A DNA stretch of 64,000 bases from Prorocentrum cordatum (GCA_963575745.1 CAUYUJ010006546.1:130251-194250), one strand, 5' to 3'; counted from the first letter of the stretch, positions 1-9,165 are shown. Notes: generated from the letters alone by a model not told the origin. Numbers and translations: made by a program.

Positions 1-100
1 GCGTCCGGGCGTCCCGGCGCCCAGGCGCCCAGGCGTCTGGGCGTCTGGGCGCTTCAGGCGCCGGGGCGTCCGGGCGCCCCGGAGCCCGGGCGTCTGCCCC
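1..100. repeat. GC-rich octamer array fragment
   Basis: Tandem variants of the octamer GGGCGTCC/GGGCGCCC run off the left edge of the window. The same unit forms the ~930-bp array at 9.5-10.4 kb. There is no coding evidence; all frames stay open only because the unit lacks stop codons. Confidence 0.85.
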
Positions 101-187
101 GACCATCCAAGTCACCCTGAAATACTCAGTTGGTCGGGGATTTTGACACGGTGCTTTTTCAGGGCGTCAATTTCTAGAAAGAAACGC

Positions 188-366
188 CCTGAAGAGGAGG
201 AGGAGGAGTTAAGAGGAGGAGGAGGAAGAAGAGGAGGAGGAGGAGGAAAAGCAGGAGGAGGAGGAAGAGGAGGAGGAGGAGGAGGAGGAGGGAGAGGGAG
301 AGGGAAAGAAGGAGAAAGATAAGGAGGAGGAGGAGAAGGAGGAGGAGGAGGAGGAGGAGGAGGAGG
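188..366. repeat. (GGA)n purine tract
   Basis: Nearly pure purine strand made of GGA/GAA/AGG triplets. The minus-strand ORF here is poly-proline/serine low complexity, not a gene. Confidence 0.9.
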
Positions 367-744
367 TACCCTCATCCGATCACATGTTTGTGTTCATTTA
401 CATAATGTTGCGTGGTCTCTGGTATACAGGTGTAGCGTGTGTTGTATCCAGCTGCCTGCGGCAAACCCCGCCACCGCGCGCGGGTTGTGGGTCAGAAGCC
501 TCATGGATGTTGGTCAGGATCTAGTCTATGGACATTCGGGTGCCTCCTGGAGACAAATGTGAATATTCCTGCGGGATAACTGCTGTTTTTCTTGGTGGCC
601 TCTTGATGGCTTGCCCCTTGGTAGCCTGAGGGCAGAAGGCTCGATTTTTCTGTTCGCGATTCCGCTCTTAGGCTTTTTTTGTCACGGGCGTTCTTAGGCT
701 GTCTTGGGGCCCTCTTGGGGCCATCTTGGGCTGTCTTGAGGCCC
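367..744. other. Intergenic, no gene seen
   Basis: Complex sequence without a convincing ORF. It ends in a few degenerate CTTGGGGCC/TCTTGGG units of the dispersed CCTCTTGG repeat (about 695-745). Confidence 0.5.
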
Positions 745-975
745 TCCGAAGCAGTAGCAGTAGGAGTATCAGCAGTAGTAGCAGCAGCCGTAATAGCACG
801 GCGGCAGCAGTAGCAGCAGTAGCGGCGGTAGTAGCAGCAGTAGTAGCAGTAGCAGCATACATTTCAGTAGCAGTAGCAGCAGCAGCAGCAGTGGAAGCTG
901 CAACAGTGATAGCGGCAGCGGCGGCAACAGCCAGCAGCAGCAACGGCAGCAGCAGCAGCAGCAGCAGCAGCAGTC
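745..975. repeat. (CAG/GTA)n trinucleotide-rich repeat
   Basis: Imperfect CAGCAG, GTAGCA and GGCAGC triplets. Both strands give low-complexity Ser/Ala/Leu ORFs; a coding role is unlikely. Confidence 0.85.
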
Positions 976-1101
976 GTTGGCAGGGCTGGCGGAACACGGG
1001 CGGAAACCCTATGGATATAGCAGGGCGGACGGTGGAGAATTAGGGGGCATGGGTGGAATGCTTATGGTTTTTGCTTGCCAGGGCGACATTGCCCATCCAA
1101 G

Positions 1102-2946
1102 TCAAGCTTCGCACTTCGACTCAGCCAAGAAAACAAACCACTTATGCAACAACGTCTCTGCCATGCGAGCTGGGTGGCACGAAAGCCCAACTTGTTTCAA
1201 GAAGCGTTGCAAATCCTCATCTCCGTAAGTCCACCCAACTTTTGGGTTCAGTCTAGGGGAACTGCACATGTGTTGGAACATATGGAATTTTGGAACCATC
1301 TTCCAAGACCTCATATTACCGCGCAGAGCTTCAAGAGATAACGCACCGTACATGCTGAGAAGGTTCTTTGCAAGTATAGGTAATTCTCGTCGAGTGGTCA
1401 CACTCAAGAATCGGCCTTCTGTCTCCACGATGTCGTAAAATCTGACCAGCAATGTCATTATGCCCAAGCGCCTCTTATCATGAATTGAACCTGTATTAAA
1501 TTGCCTACACAACAGCAAAGCAAATCTGGAGATGTGTCTGGTGTTTGCAGCCTTGGCCTTCAATTTAGGCCAATCTTTTTTCGTTCTGATTCTCTCAAAA
1601 GTCAATTCTCCATCAACCTTGAAGCCCGATGCTTTTCCACATTCCTTCAACCTGTTCTGGAGAGAAACCAACTTGTCATGCCAATTTGAACCCTCCAGGT
1701 GGTCCCGCATCACTTCGATGAACACGTTGGCAATGCAGTGCGATGCCAAGCCCTGGTCAACGGCATGTAGTACGTCTGGTTGTACTCCTTCCAGCCTGAG
1801 TGTTTTTATGATGTAAATCGGTGGCAATTCTGTTCCAGCGGCTGTCATGGCAGCCTGGTAGCTCTCGTGGGTTCTCACTGTACCCCTCCAGCCAGCTTCA
1901 TACCCAAAATCTGTCCACATCAATCCTGGAGTGCTGTTCGAAGCATTGCAGAATAAACACATGTTAGGCTCCTGATCCCATCTCGGTGCGTTCACAGTCT
2001 CGGCATCAGCTAGAAATTCCCAATCACCACGTAAATGTATGAGGGCGGCCTTATATCCACCGATGATTGGACGGCCAGCTTCTGGATGGGGCCGGCCTTT
2101 CCAATCAAGATTTGGGATCCTTCCGTCACATAAGGCATTCATACTCCATGCAAACCGTGTCCAGAGAGAAGCCTGAGTTCTGCCAGTTATGTCCGATGAT
2201 TTGATCGTGGTAAATACCTGGTGAGTCTCTTTCGTCGACCCCTGCCCGAGCAAGCTCGTCCAAGAGATTGTGAGCAGCGACTGGGTCTTGGTAGTAGCAG
2301 CCTTGTCCCCATGAACACCGAGCGGAATCGTCTTTCTTCTGTCGATCAGATGTTGAATTCCCGTGTAAACGGGATCGCCTTGCATGCAGCGCCAAAAATC
2401 CGAAATCTCTCCAATGTCACCTCTCAATGTTTGGTTGAACCTGTGCTCGTCCTGGACGATGCGCTCGATCATCTTGATCGGGCACATTATTGGATGCGGA
2501 GTGCACTCACCCCGAGTAGTAGGGATGTCGATCCATTCCATAAGCGGGTATTGTTTTGGCCAGCCAATTGCCCGTGACATGTCACGAGCTGCATTCCGAA
2601 CGTCTGATGTGTGAGCGAGTTTTCCCAGCTGTTCTGCGCCTTGTGCGGCAGCCTTGACGCAGTATTCTTGTGCAACGTTTGCCTGGAGCTTGCCCCGTCC
2701 CCAGTCTCGCTTGATGGCAGAACTAAACGGTGTGAAAGTGCACTCTTCTGTGGCAGTGCCACCGTGGGCCGAAAGAACTCGTTTTTTCACACCTCCAGCT
2801 CGATTCCCCGAAGCGGACGATTGCCCAGAATCAGCATTGATCGCCTCATCAAGGCGTCGCCTAATACTTCCTCTGCGCATGGACATGCCACTAGTTGGAG
2901 AAACGAGACAGATGCATATCACAAAGAACACATTTGGCAACTTCAT
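1102..2946 (-). CDS. Transposase-like protein of a repetitive dinoflagellate family (function not proven)
   Basis: Open frame of 614 codons from the ATG at 2944-2946. The frame is open further upstream to a GTG at 3003, but the first ATG is the better eukaryotic start. The N-terminus (MKLPNVFFVICICLVSPTSG) is hydrophobic and signal-peptide-like. Internal landmarks, numbered from this start: PLGVHGDKAATTKTQS near residue 210, LLTISWTSLLG after it, GDWEFL near 307, a CLFC pair near 330, PDVLHAVDQG near 390, and a C-terminal VPKFHMFQHMC ... GWTYGDED block. The HGDK, PDVLH-DQG and KFHMFQH blocks resemble, from memory, a family found in very many copies in dinoflagellate genomes and loosely the Plavaka/CACTA-type transposases. 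Which residues are catalytic cannot be fixed without alignment. The frame is undamaged, unlike the other transposon genes here, so it may be recent or selected. A spliced-leader-like sequence lies 13 nt upstream. Confidence 0.6.
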   Translation of the reverse strand: MKLPNVFFVICICLVSPTSGMSMRRGSIRRRLDEAINADSGQSSASGNRAGGVKKRVLSAHGGTATEECTFTPFSSAIKRDWGRGKLQANVAQEYCVKAAAQGAEQLGKLAHTSDVRNAARDMSRAIGWPKQYPLMEWIDIPTTRGECTPHPIMCPIKMIERIVQDEHRFNQTLRGDIGEISDFWRCMQGDPVYTGIQHLIDRRKTIPLGVHGDKAATTKTQSLLTISWTSLLGQGSTKETHQVFTTIKSSDITGRTQASLWTRFAWSMNALCDGRIPNLDWKGRPHPEAGRPIIGGYKAALIHLRGDWEFLADAETVNAPRWDQEPNMCLFCNASNSTPGLMWTDFGYEAGWRGTVRTHESYQAAMTAAGTELPPIYIIKTLRLEGVQPDVLHAVDQGLASHCIANVFIEVMRDHLEGSNWHDKLVSLQNRLKECGKASGFKVDGELTFERIRTKKDWPKLKAKAANTRHISRFALLLCRQFNTGSIHDKRRLGIMTLLVRFYDIVETEGRFLSVTTRRELPILAKNLLSMYGALSLEALRGNMRSWKMVPKFHMFQHMCSSPRLNPKVGWTYGDEDLQRFLKQVGLSCHPARMAETLLHKWFVFLAESKCEA

Positions 2947-2959
2947 TACTGCGAACGTG

Positions 2960-2981
2960 CTTCGGCCAAAACGGCACTGGA
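2960..2981 (-). other. Possible degenerate relict spliced leader
   Basis: Read on the minus strand, this 22-nt block matches the dinoflagellate spliced leader at 16 of 22 positions. The central TTTTGGC and terminal AAG are kept, and it sits 13 nt before the ATG of the 614-codon ORF. Position supports it; identity alone is marginal. Confidence 0.35.
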
Positions 2982-3019
2982 AGGAAAGGGGATGGATTGG
3001 CACGGGAGGGAATTGCAGG

Positions 3020-3033
3020 GGGGATGACGGTGT

Positions 3034-3065
<32 letters not shown>

Positions 3066-3120
3066 CTGATGATGATGGTGATTATGATGATGATGATGGT
3101 GATGATGATGACGATGATGG

Positions 3121-3158
<38 letters not shown>

Positions 3159-3233
3159 TTGATGCTGATGATGCTGATGCTGATGCTGATGCTGCTGCTG
3201 CTGCTGATGGTGATGATGATGATGCTGTTGATC
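3020..3233. repeat. (GAT)n microsatellite
   Basis: Over 200 bp of GAT triplets with scattered GCT/GGT variants, just upstream (minus strand) of the 614-codon gene. Poly-Asp and poly-Met frames are artefacts. Confidence 0.95.
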
Positions 3234-3289
3234 TGAATCGTTGCTCTCGCCTTAGCGTTGGTCACTGGACCACGGATCCAAAGAGTAGC

Positions 3290-3500
3290 CGCCCACAACG
3301 TACCAAGATCCCCAAGAACCCCAAGAGTCCCAAGCGTCCCAAGAGTCAAGCATCCCAAGAGTCTCAAGAGCCCTAACAGCCCCACGAATCGAGCATCCCA
3401 AGAGTCTCAAGAGCCTTCAGGGTCCCAAGAGTCCCACGAGTCCTAAGAGTGTCCAGAGCCCCAGTAGCCCCGAGAATCCGAAGAGTAGCCAGTCGCACCG
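3290..3500. repeat. Degenerate CCCAAGAGT repeat
   Basis: About twenty 9-11-bp units of CCCAAGAGTCC type. This is the reverse complement of the CCTCTTGGGG repeat found at 16.7, 20.5-21.6, 30.0-30.5, 54.7, 57.5 and 62.0 kb. Confidence 0.8.
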
Positions 3501-3657
3501 ATGTTTTCCCTACTGGCGAAGCGCCTGGCTCCCCACAACACGTTGAGTCCAGGAGTGCTTGGTCTGGACCTCTAGCGCATCGTCAGCGCAGCTTCTCTGG
3601 GCGGCTAGCTCCTCTGGGCGGCCTGGCCTCATTCTGAAGCGGCACTCCTCTGCGCAG

Positions 3658-4632
3658 CTAGCTCGTCTTGGCCTTCTTGTTCGACTTCGGGTTGATCTTC
3701 GAGTACCATTCGTTGACGGTGTTGAAGTCCGAGAAGATGGGATCCAGCTTCTGTGCCACAGCCATTGCACGAACGTCATCGGCAGTGTCATTGACCACGA
3801 GATCCTCCATTACTTTGTAGATAGCCGCCGTTCTGGGAATGAGTTTCTGCGCGTCCTCGTGCACTGCAACTGCGTACTTGTTATCCTTGGTGGTCGTGAG
3901 AATCTTCTTGAGCTCCGTCAGCATCTCATTGGTCGAACGCAGGACCTTCCTCGGATCCTTCTTGATAGCCTCCGCCGTCTTCTGGAACTTGCCGAACTCC
4001 GACTTCACCTCGACCTTGACTTCGACAGGTGCCAGATCTGTGGAGCCGCTCGAAGTCGCCGACGGTACCCCTGCGATATTCTCCGCGATGCTCTCGACGT
4101 GGTCGAGGATCTCCTTCGCCCTCGCCTCGTCGGTGATCTTCTGCTCGTTGGACAGGTTTTTGTCGTTCGTCTTGGTCTCGCTCTCGCTCCCCCTCCCGAA
4201 ATAGATCTTGTATTCGGTGAGGAACTCTCCGTGCTTGCCCGTGGCCTGGTCAGCTCGAGTCTCCAATGTGCCGCTGTCGATCTGGGCCTGGCCCTTGTTC
4301 GGGCCGAGCCGCTGGTAGATTGTCTCCTTCGACATCCACTCGTGATCTTGGGCAACCTGGCTTTGAACTCGGAGCGAGCGTATCGAGCTGAGCTTGTTCT
4401 CTCCCTCGAGCTTCTTCACCTTGTCAGCGAACCAATTAACCAGGAACTCGTTCTTCTTAGCATTGTTCAGATTGTCGTAGGCGGCCTTGGCACCTTGCCC
4501 TCGGAGCCAGTAGGACAGGTTGGATCGTTGGCGCTTCATCTCCTCCTCATTTGCGATAACCTCTTGTGCCTTGGTTAGGTCGCTCTTGGAGACCTCGAAC
4601 GTGGGAAGGCTAGCCTTTTTTTTCGGTGCCAT
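3658..4632 (-). CDS. Uncharacterised charged 324-aa protein, paralogous domain with 5591-6064
   Basis: Intact ORF, ATG at 4630-4632 in a GCCATGG context. Begins MAPKKKASLP and ends with basic INPKSNKKAKTS, so both ends look nuclear-localisation-like. Mostly helical and charged. Residues 36-75 (SNLSYWLRGQGAKAAY ... FADKVKKL) resemble a short helical motif seen, from memory, in other dinoflagellate hypothetical proteins. Residues 252-313 (KYAVAVHEDAQKLI ... AMAVAQKLDPIF ... WYSKINP) align by eye with residues 50-108 of the 157-aa ORF at 5591-6064 (KYAVPLMEDIERLT ... YEELKP), suggesting duplication. No enzyme motif seen. Same strand as its neighbours. A spliced-leader-like block near 4690 is too weak to call. 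Confidence 0.6.
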   Translation of the reverse strand: MAPKKKASLPTFEVSKSDLTKAQEVIANEEEMKRQRSNLSYWLRGQGAKAAYDNLNNAKKNEFLVNWFADKVKKLEGENKLSSIRSLRVQSQVAQDHEWMSKETIYQRLGPNKGQAQIDSGTLETRADQATGKHGEFLTEYKIYFGRGSESETKTNDKNLSNEQKITDEARAKEILDHVESIAENIAGVPSATSSGSTDLAPVEVKVEVKSEFGKFQKTAEAIKKDPRKVLRSTNEMLTELKKILTTTKDNKYAVAVHEDAQKLIPRTAAIYKVMEDLVVNDTADDVRAMAVAQKLDPIFSDFNTVNEWYSKINPKSNKKAKTS

Positions 4633-4726
4633 GGCGTCTGCCTTGCAGAGTTAGCTCAATCGCCTGGGATACTCCGTGACAGCTCGAGCCATCACGCTTG
4701 CGGGGAATTGGAGCGCCAAACACCTC

Positions 4727-4856
4727 GAGACAGAATCTGACAGATTCTGTCATTTTCTGTCTTTTTCTGTCGTTTTCTGTTTTTTTCTGTTTTTTTGTAG
4801 TGTCCCTGGGTGACAGAATTTTACAGAATTTGACAGATTCTGTCGGATTCTGTCTC
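4727..4856. mobile_element. MITE-like TIR element (ACAGAATC ends)
   Basis: About 130 bp starting GAGACAGAATCTGACAGA and ending with the inverted form TCGGATTCTGTCTC. The interior is T-rich with repeated TTTCTGT. It lies just 5' (minus strand) of the 324-aa ORF. TIRs are about 25 bp with a few mismatches. No coding capacity. Confidence 0.7.
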
Positions 4857-4989
4857 TCACGTTCCGCGGGGGCAATGGGCGAAGGCGTGGGGGAGGTGAA
4901 GAGGCCAAAGGGTTGGGAGGTGGATTGGGGAGAGACGGAGAGAGAGACACATTGAGGACGAGTGGAAGGGCGGAGAGAGTCAGCAACGG

Positions 4990-5135
4990 CTCAAGATTAT
5001 TCCAAGAGATCCCATGAAGCCCCCAGAAGGTTCAAAGAGGCCCTGAAGAGGCCCTCAGGAGGCTCAAAAAAGCCGGCCCCAAGAGGCCATCCCGCATAGA
5101 CCCAGAAAGCCCCAAGAGACACCAAAAGGCCTGAC
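4990..5135. repeat. Degenerate CCAAGAGG repeat
   Basis: Diverged units such as CCCCAAGAGG and GCCCTGAAGAGG, reverse-complement orientation of the dispersed CCTCTTGG repeat. Confidence 0.65.
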
Positions 5136-5284
5136 ACATGCTAACATCGGTGCCGATGGCAAAGATGGCGACCGTAACGACGGCAGTTGCGGTGTTATTT
5201 TATTTTGTTGTGTTTTTTTTCCCCGAAGGCGAGCGCCTTGAGACAGGAGTTCCTTCATAAGGTTGGGTACGGTGGTCGACCCCT

Positions 5285-5320
5285 AAAACCGACCATTTTC
5301 AGCCCAAAGTGGTCGGTTTT
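5285..5320. other. Perfect 11-bp hairpin
   Basis: AAAACCGACCA (5285-5295) and its exact inverse TGGTCGGTTTT (5310-5320), 14-nt loop. It may be the core of a small TIR element; no second copy found. Confidence 0.7.
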
Positions 5321-5590
5321 CACTCGTTGGGAACCCAGAGCCCACGAGGAGTCCTTGGGGTCCTTGGGGCCTGGGCGGGCGGCGAATCAGGCAGGCCCGC
5401 CCTCCCTCCCTCCCTCCTCCTTCCATGAGAATGAATGACATGCCGATGCTGATGACGATGTGTTCTGCCTCTAGCAGTTGGCAGCAAGGACGCGTTGCAG
5501 CCTCTGCCGCTGGACACACAGAGCAAACAGAGCAGCCAAGTTGACTGTGCAAAACGCGCAGCTGCCGAGGACTGGAACTGAACCCGTGAA

Positions 5591-6064
5591 TCATTTCTCC
5601 TCTGGATTCTCTGTGGCCTCCCCGTCCGCTGGGCCCTTCTGGTCCTCGTTCTTCTTGGCCTTGGATGGCGGCGGTGGCTCGGGGTCGCTAGCAGAGCGCT
5701 TCGGTGGAGGCTTGCTCGGCTCACAGAGGTTCTTGGCATGCGGCTTGAGCTCCTCGTACTTCTCGAGCGCAGCACGCGCCCGAGTGATGACTCCTGCTGG
5801 TTCGCAGCCCCACTCGGGCTGACTATCGCCTCCCAGCACGGGATCAATCATGGACAGGAGCTCGGCAATCTCGATGGTGAGGCGTTCGATGTCCTCCATC
5901 AACGGCACGGCGTATTTCGGCTTCCCGTTCGTGTTGAACCACATTGTCCATACAGCCGCGACCGTCTGCATGTCTTCGAGCGTGTCCTTGTGCTGAACCA
6001 GCAGACTGAAATCGCAGGTGTCTCCATCCTCCTGCGAATCGATCTCCACATATTGGCTGGCCAT
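5591..6064 (-). CDS. Uncharacterised 157-aa acidic protein
   Basis: Intact ORF from ATG at 6062-6064; the frame stays open upstream to about 6439, so an upstream exon or earlier start is possible. N-terminal part is acidic (VEIDSQEDGDTCDF), followed by a helical domain at residues 25-110 containing KYAVPLMEDIERL, then a Pro/Lys-rich tail (PSKPPPKRSASDPEPPPP, then KAKKNEDQK). The helical domain resembles the C-terminal domain of the 324-aa protein at 3658-4632. No catalytic motif seen. Same orientation as the ORFs on either side; function unknown. Confidence 0.5.
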   Translation of the reverse strand: MASQYVEIDSQEDGDTCDFSLLVQHKDTLEDMQTVAAVWTMWFNTNGKPKYAVPLMEDIERLTIEIAELLSMIDPVLGGDSQPEWGCEPAGVITRARAALEKYEELKPHAKNLCEPSKPPPKRSASDPEPPPPSKAKKNEDQKGPADGEATENPEEK

Positions 6065-6533
6065 CTCAGGTAGGATGTATGTTCCGATGCACAGGTCGTG
6101 AACTCGCAAGGGCCTCTGCAAACACGGCTGCGGGTGGGTGAATGGAGAAGAGGATGGGCTTATGAGGCCCCCAAGTTTGTTTCCAGGGGGCTTTTGAGAG
6201 TGCCCTTGCAAGATCCCGAACAACATCCCTGAGGTTAACTGCCCACACCCCAGGCACGATTGAGACGTTCGCAAGCTGGAGGAGCCGCATGGGCTCAAGT
6301 AGATGGGTGGAGAGGTGGCAGCAACAGTATAATGGTGGCCTCGAGACTCTTCCGAGGCCGTTCGACTCCCCAATACACCAAAAGTTCTGAAGAGACTCGG
6401 CTCCGCCAAGACCTGCAGACGCCCAAGACATAATGGCACCCCGCCAAGGATTGAAGTGCAACTTGCCTTGAGCTCGGGGGCCCAGCGGAGGAAGTGGAAG
6501 AGAAGTCAGGAACTTCGGGGCCACGGCTGGACG

Positions 6534-6569
6534 CGATGATGATGATGTTGCTGCTGATGATGACGATAC

Positions 6570-6618
<49 letters not shown>

Positions 6619-6770
6619 GGTGGTGGTGGTGATGATGATGATGATGATGCTGATAATGATGATGGTGATGGTGGTGGTGATGATGATGATGCTGATGATG
6701 ATGATGCTGATGCTGATGGTGATGATGATGATGATGACGATGGTGTTGCTGATGATGATCACCTCATCTT
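6534..6770. repeat. (GAT)n microsatellite
   Basis: Second long GAT/GGT/GCT tract, again between minus-strand ORFs (6992-8218 and 5591-6064). The remaining sequence to about 6950 has no gene. Confidence 0.95.
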
Positions 6771-6991
6771 CTCCTTTCGGCCTCCCGTCTGCCTCACCGA
6801 GCCCCACCACTCCCACCCTCTCCCCTCTTCACGCTACCTACTGCTCTTCACACACTTTCATACTCTTTGCGATGTTTCACCCCCAATGTCCATGCTGGTG
6901 GTGAAGGTGACGATGCTGATGATGTTTTTTTTTGCAGAGCGCACCCCGCGCCCGCGCCAGACGCACACCTCTGTCAGAGGTGAACGGGTGT

Positions 6992-8218
6992 CTACACATC
7001 CTGGAGCTCGCTGTGTGCACCAGCAGCCCTCTCTGCCCGCAGCTCAGCGGTCTTCGCCTGGCCCGCCCTCGACGCCATCTTCTTGGCGTACTCGCTGTTC
7101 TTGTCGTAGCCCAGCAACGCTAGGCGACGCTTCTCAGCAGCCCAAGCCCTGCTGTGCATCTTGTTGAGGTACTTATCCCACTCCGTCTTCACGGAGCTCC
7201 CGTCGGCCTTGCCGGCCTTGGCCTTGCTGGCTTTGGCCTTGCTGGCCTTGGCCTTGTTGGCCTTGGCCTTGCCCTTGCTGGCTTTGGCTGTCCCCAGGGT
7301 CTTGCCCTCCACCTGCACCTGCACGACCTTCGTGCCAGCCAAAGTCGATTCGCCAGCTTTGAAGGCCTTGTTGAGCTTACTCCACTCCTTGGCTGACATG
7401 CCCTGCGCGTCGGTGTCAGCGAGAGCCTCCATCTCGCTCAGCTTGAGGTCGCCCTCAGCGTGTACTCCCGACATATGCGGCGTGTGCTGCGTGATGGGGT
7501 CCTCTGTGACCGTGATGGTGGCCGTGCTGGTCGTCGTCATGTAAACGTCACGGTAGAGATCAGTATCGGCCATGTTGGTCTTCTTTTTCAGCCGTCTCAG
7601 TGGGAGGCATTGGAGAAGGCGGCGCAGCTCAGGATTGTCTCTTCCGACGTCGAGCTTCGCGTCATTCGTCTCGGACTCCGCGTCTGACCCCAGCAAGTCG
7701 ACCACAGGCGCAATGACCCGACGCGGTGATACCATCTGGACGTCGTCGTCGTCGTCGTTGGCGTCGTCCTTGCGATCCGTGCCGAGCTTCGGCTTGCGAA
7801 TGTTGACGATGAGCTTGTCCCAAATCGTCTGGAACTTGTGAGCCCACATCTTCGGGAGCGTCCGATCAGGATTCGACTTGTGGTTCGCGATCTGGGAGAT
7901 GATGCCTCTGTACGTGTAGAATGCCTTTTCCGCAACCTCGGAACTCAACTCAACGCCCGACGAGGCTGCCCAACTCTTGATGCCAGCCATCATGTTGAGC
8001 TGGTGGATGTTCAGGCCGTTGCTGTACTCGAGGAGATGGTTGATCGAGTCAGCGAACTTGGACGCCTTCTCCCACGATGGCGCCCTCTTGAAATCTAGGG
8101 AATGAGCATACGGCATGAAATTCTTCGGCTGCATCGCACTCGAGGGTATCATCTCGAGAGATTCCACGATCTTCTCGATGGGTATTTCGGTTGACTGCCG
8201 ACGGGCCCCGTCTGTCAT
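6992..8218 (-). CDS. Uncharacterised 408-aa protein with Lys/Ala repeats; retroposed gene copy
   Basis: Intact ORF from ATG at 8216-8218. Residues 1-145 form a helical N-terminal domain (FMPYAHSLDFKRAPSWEKAS ... HQLNMMAGIKSWAASSGVEL ... WDKLIVNI). Residues 151-159 are an Asp-rich linker. Residues 311-338 are a Lys-Ala repeat (KASKGKAKANKAKASKAKAS), and a basic helical C-terminus follows (TEWDKYLNKMHSRAWAAEKR). Basic repeats suggest nucleic-acid binding, an inference only. A perfect 22-nt spliced-leader copy lies 39 nt upstream at 8258-8279, so this locus most likely arose by reverse transcription and reintegration of a trans-spliced mRNA, a process known in dinoflagellates. The single undamaged reading frame agrees with this. 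Confidence 0.7.
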   Translation of the reverse strand: MTDGARRQSTEIPIEKIVESLEMIPSSAMQPKNFMPYAHSLDFKRAPSWEKASKFADSINHLLEYSNGLNIHQLNMMAGIKSWAASSGVELSSEVAEKAFYTYRGIISQIANHKSNPDRTLPKMWAHKFQTIWDKLIVNIRKPKLGTDRKDDANDDDDDVQMVSPRRVIAPVVDLLGSDAESETNDAKLDVGRDNPELRRLLQCLPLRRLKKKTNMADTDLYRDVYMTTTSTATITVTEDPITQHTPHMSGVHAEGDLKLSEMEALADTDAQGMSAKEWSKLNKAFKAGESTLAGTKVVQVQVEGKTLGTAKASKGKAKANKAKASKAKASKAKAGKADGSSVKTEWDKYLNKMHSRAWAAEKRRLALLGYDKNSEYAKKMASRAGQAKTAELRAERAAGAHSELQDV

Positions 8219-8257
8219 TGTTGGTCAGTGCGGGCGAGAGGCCTCTCTTCCTAAAAG

Positions 8258-8279
8258 CTTGAGCCAAAATGGCTACGGA
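8258..8279 (-). other. Relict dinoflagellate spliced leader (perfect 22/22)
   Basis: The reverse complement reads TCCGTAG followed by CCATTTTGGCTCAAG, identical to the canonical dinoflagellate spliced leader with T at the degenerate first base. It lies 39 nt before the ATG at 8218. Normally the leader is added to mRNA by trans-splicing, so a genomic copy directly in front of an ORF marks mRNA-derived insertion. Confidence 0.93.
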
Positions 8280-8349
8280 CGTGTTCGCAGCCTGCCTGCA
8301 AGCGCGCGAAGCGCCAACAGGACAGACCGTCATGCCAGGCTGCGGCCAT

Positions 8350-8550
8350 TCTCATGTTCTTTTGTTTGTTTGTTTGTTTGTTGTTTTGTTTTTCGCCCAG
8401 GAAACGTTTTTTCTTGTCTGTTTGTGTGTTTGTTCTCATGTCGAGGCTGCTGACCTTGCCCAGGAAACGTTTTTTTGTCTGTCTGTTTGTTTGTTATCAT
8501 GTCGAGGCTGCTGACCTCGCCCAGGAAACGTTGTTTGTTTGTTTGTTTTG
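8350..8550. repeat. ~62-bp tandem repeat with TTTG tracts
   Basis: Three units, each containing CCCAGGAAACG, a TTTG/TCTG run and CATGTCGAGGCTGCTGACC. CCCAGGAAACG recurs near 8395, 8458 and 8519. Confidence 0.85.
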
Positions 8551-8780
8551 TCTGTTCCCCCGATCAATATTGACGAAGACCAAGGGAAGGTAGCCTCAGA
8601 GCGAACGGGCCAATCAACAGGCAATAGCTTACAGACAGGAGGAACCGCCCTGCATCCGTGAAACTGCTTCCAAGACAGACGCCATAACCACGTTCAGTCC
8701 GCCGACCCCTACGGGGTGCCTGCCAATGCGTGCGCTTCCATCTGTTCTTTCTCCTTTTGTTGCTGCGCTGGTTTCTTGCC
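8551..8780. other. Intergenic, no gene seen
   Basis: Complex sequence with no ORF showing protein-like composition on either strand. Confidence 0.4.
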
Positions 8781-8789
8781 ACGGTCTCG

Positions 8790-9165
8790 TCTTCGCTTTC
8801 GTCGTTGTCGTTCTCCTCTGCCTCCTCCTAGTCCTCCTTTTCCTCCTCGTCCCCTCCTTTCCCCTCCTCCTCCTCTTCCTCCTCTCCTTCTCCTCCTCCT
8901 CCTCTTCCTCCTTCTCCTCCTCTTCCTCATTTTCCTTCCCCTCCTCCTCTTTGTCTTCCTCCTCCTGCTCCTCCTCATCATCATCTTTCTCGTTCTCCTC
9001 TTCTTCTTTTCCACCTCCTCTTCTTTCTCCTCATCCAGATCCCGCTTCCCTTCCTCCTTGTCCTTATTCTCCTCCTCCTCCTCCTCCTCCTCCTCCTCCT
9101 ACCCCTCCCCCTTTTCTCATCTTCCTCATCCGCCTCCTCCCAATCCTCCTCGTCCCGTCCTCGGG
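8790..9165. repeat. (CTC/TTC)n pyrimidine tract
   Basis: Long pyrimidine-only stretches on the plus strand. Ser/Leu/Phe and Arg/Lys/Glu ORFs here are compositional. Confidence 0.9.

Noticed and set aside
4685-4707. Leader-like block upstream of the 324-aa ORF
   Set aside because: Only about 14 of 22 positions match; not distinguishable from chance.
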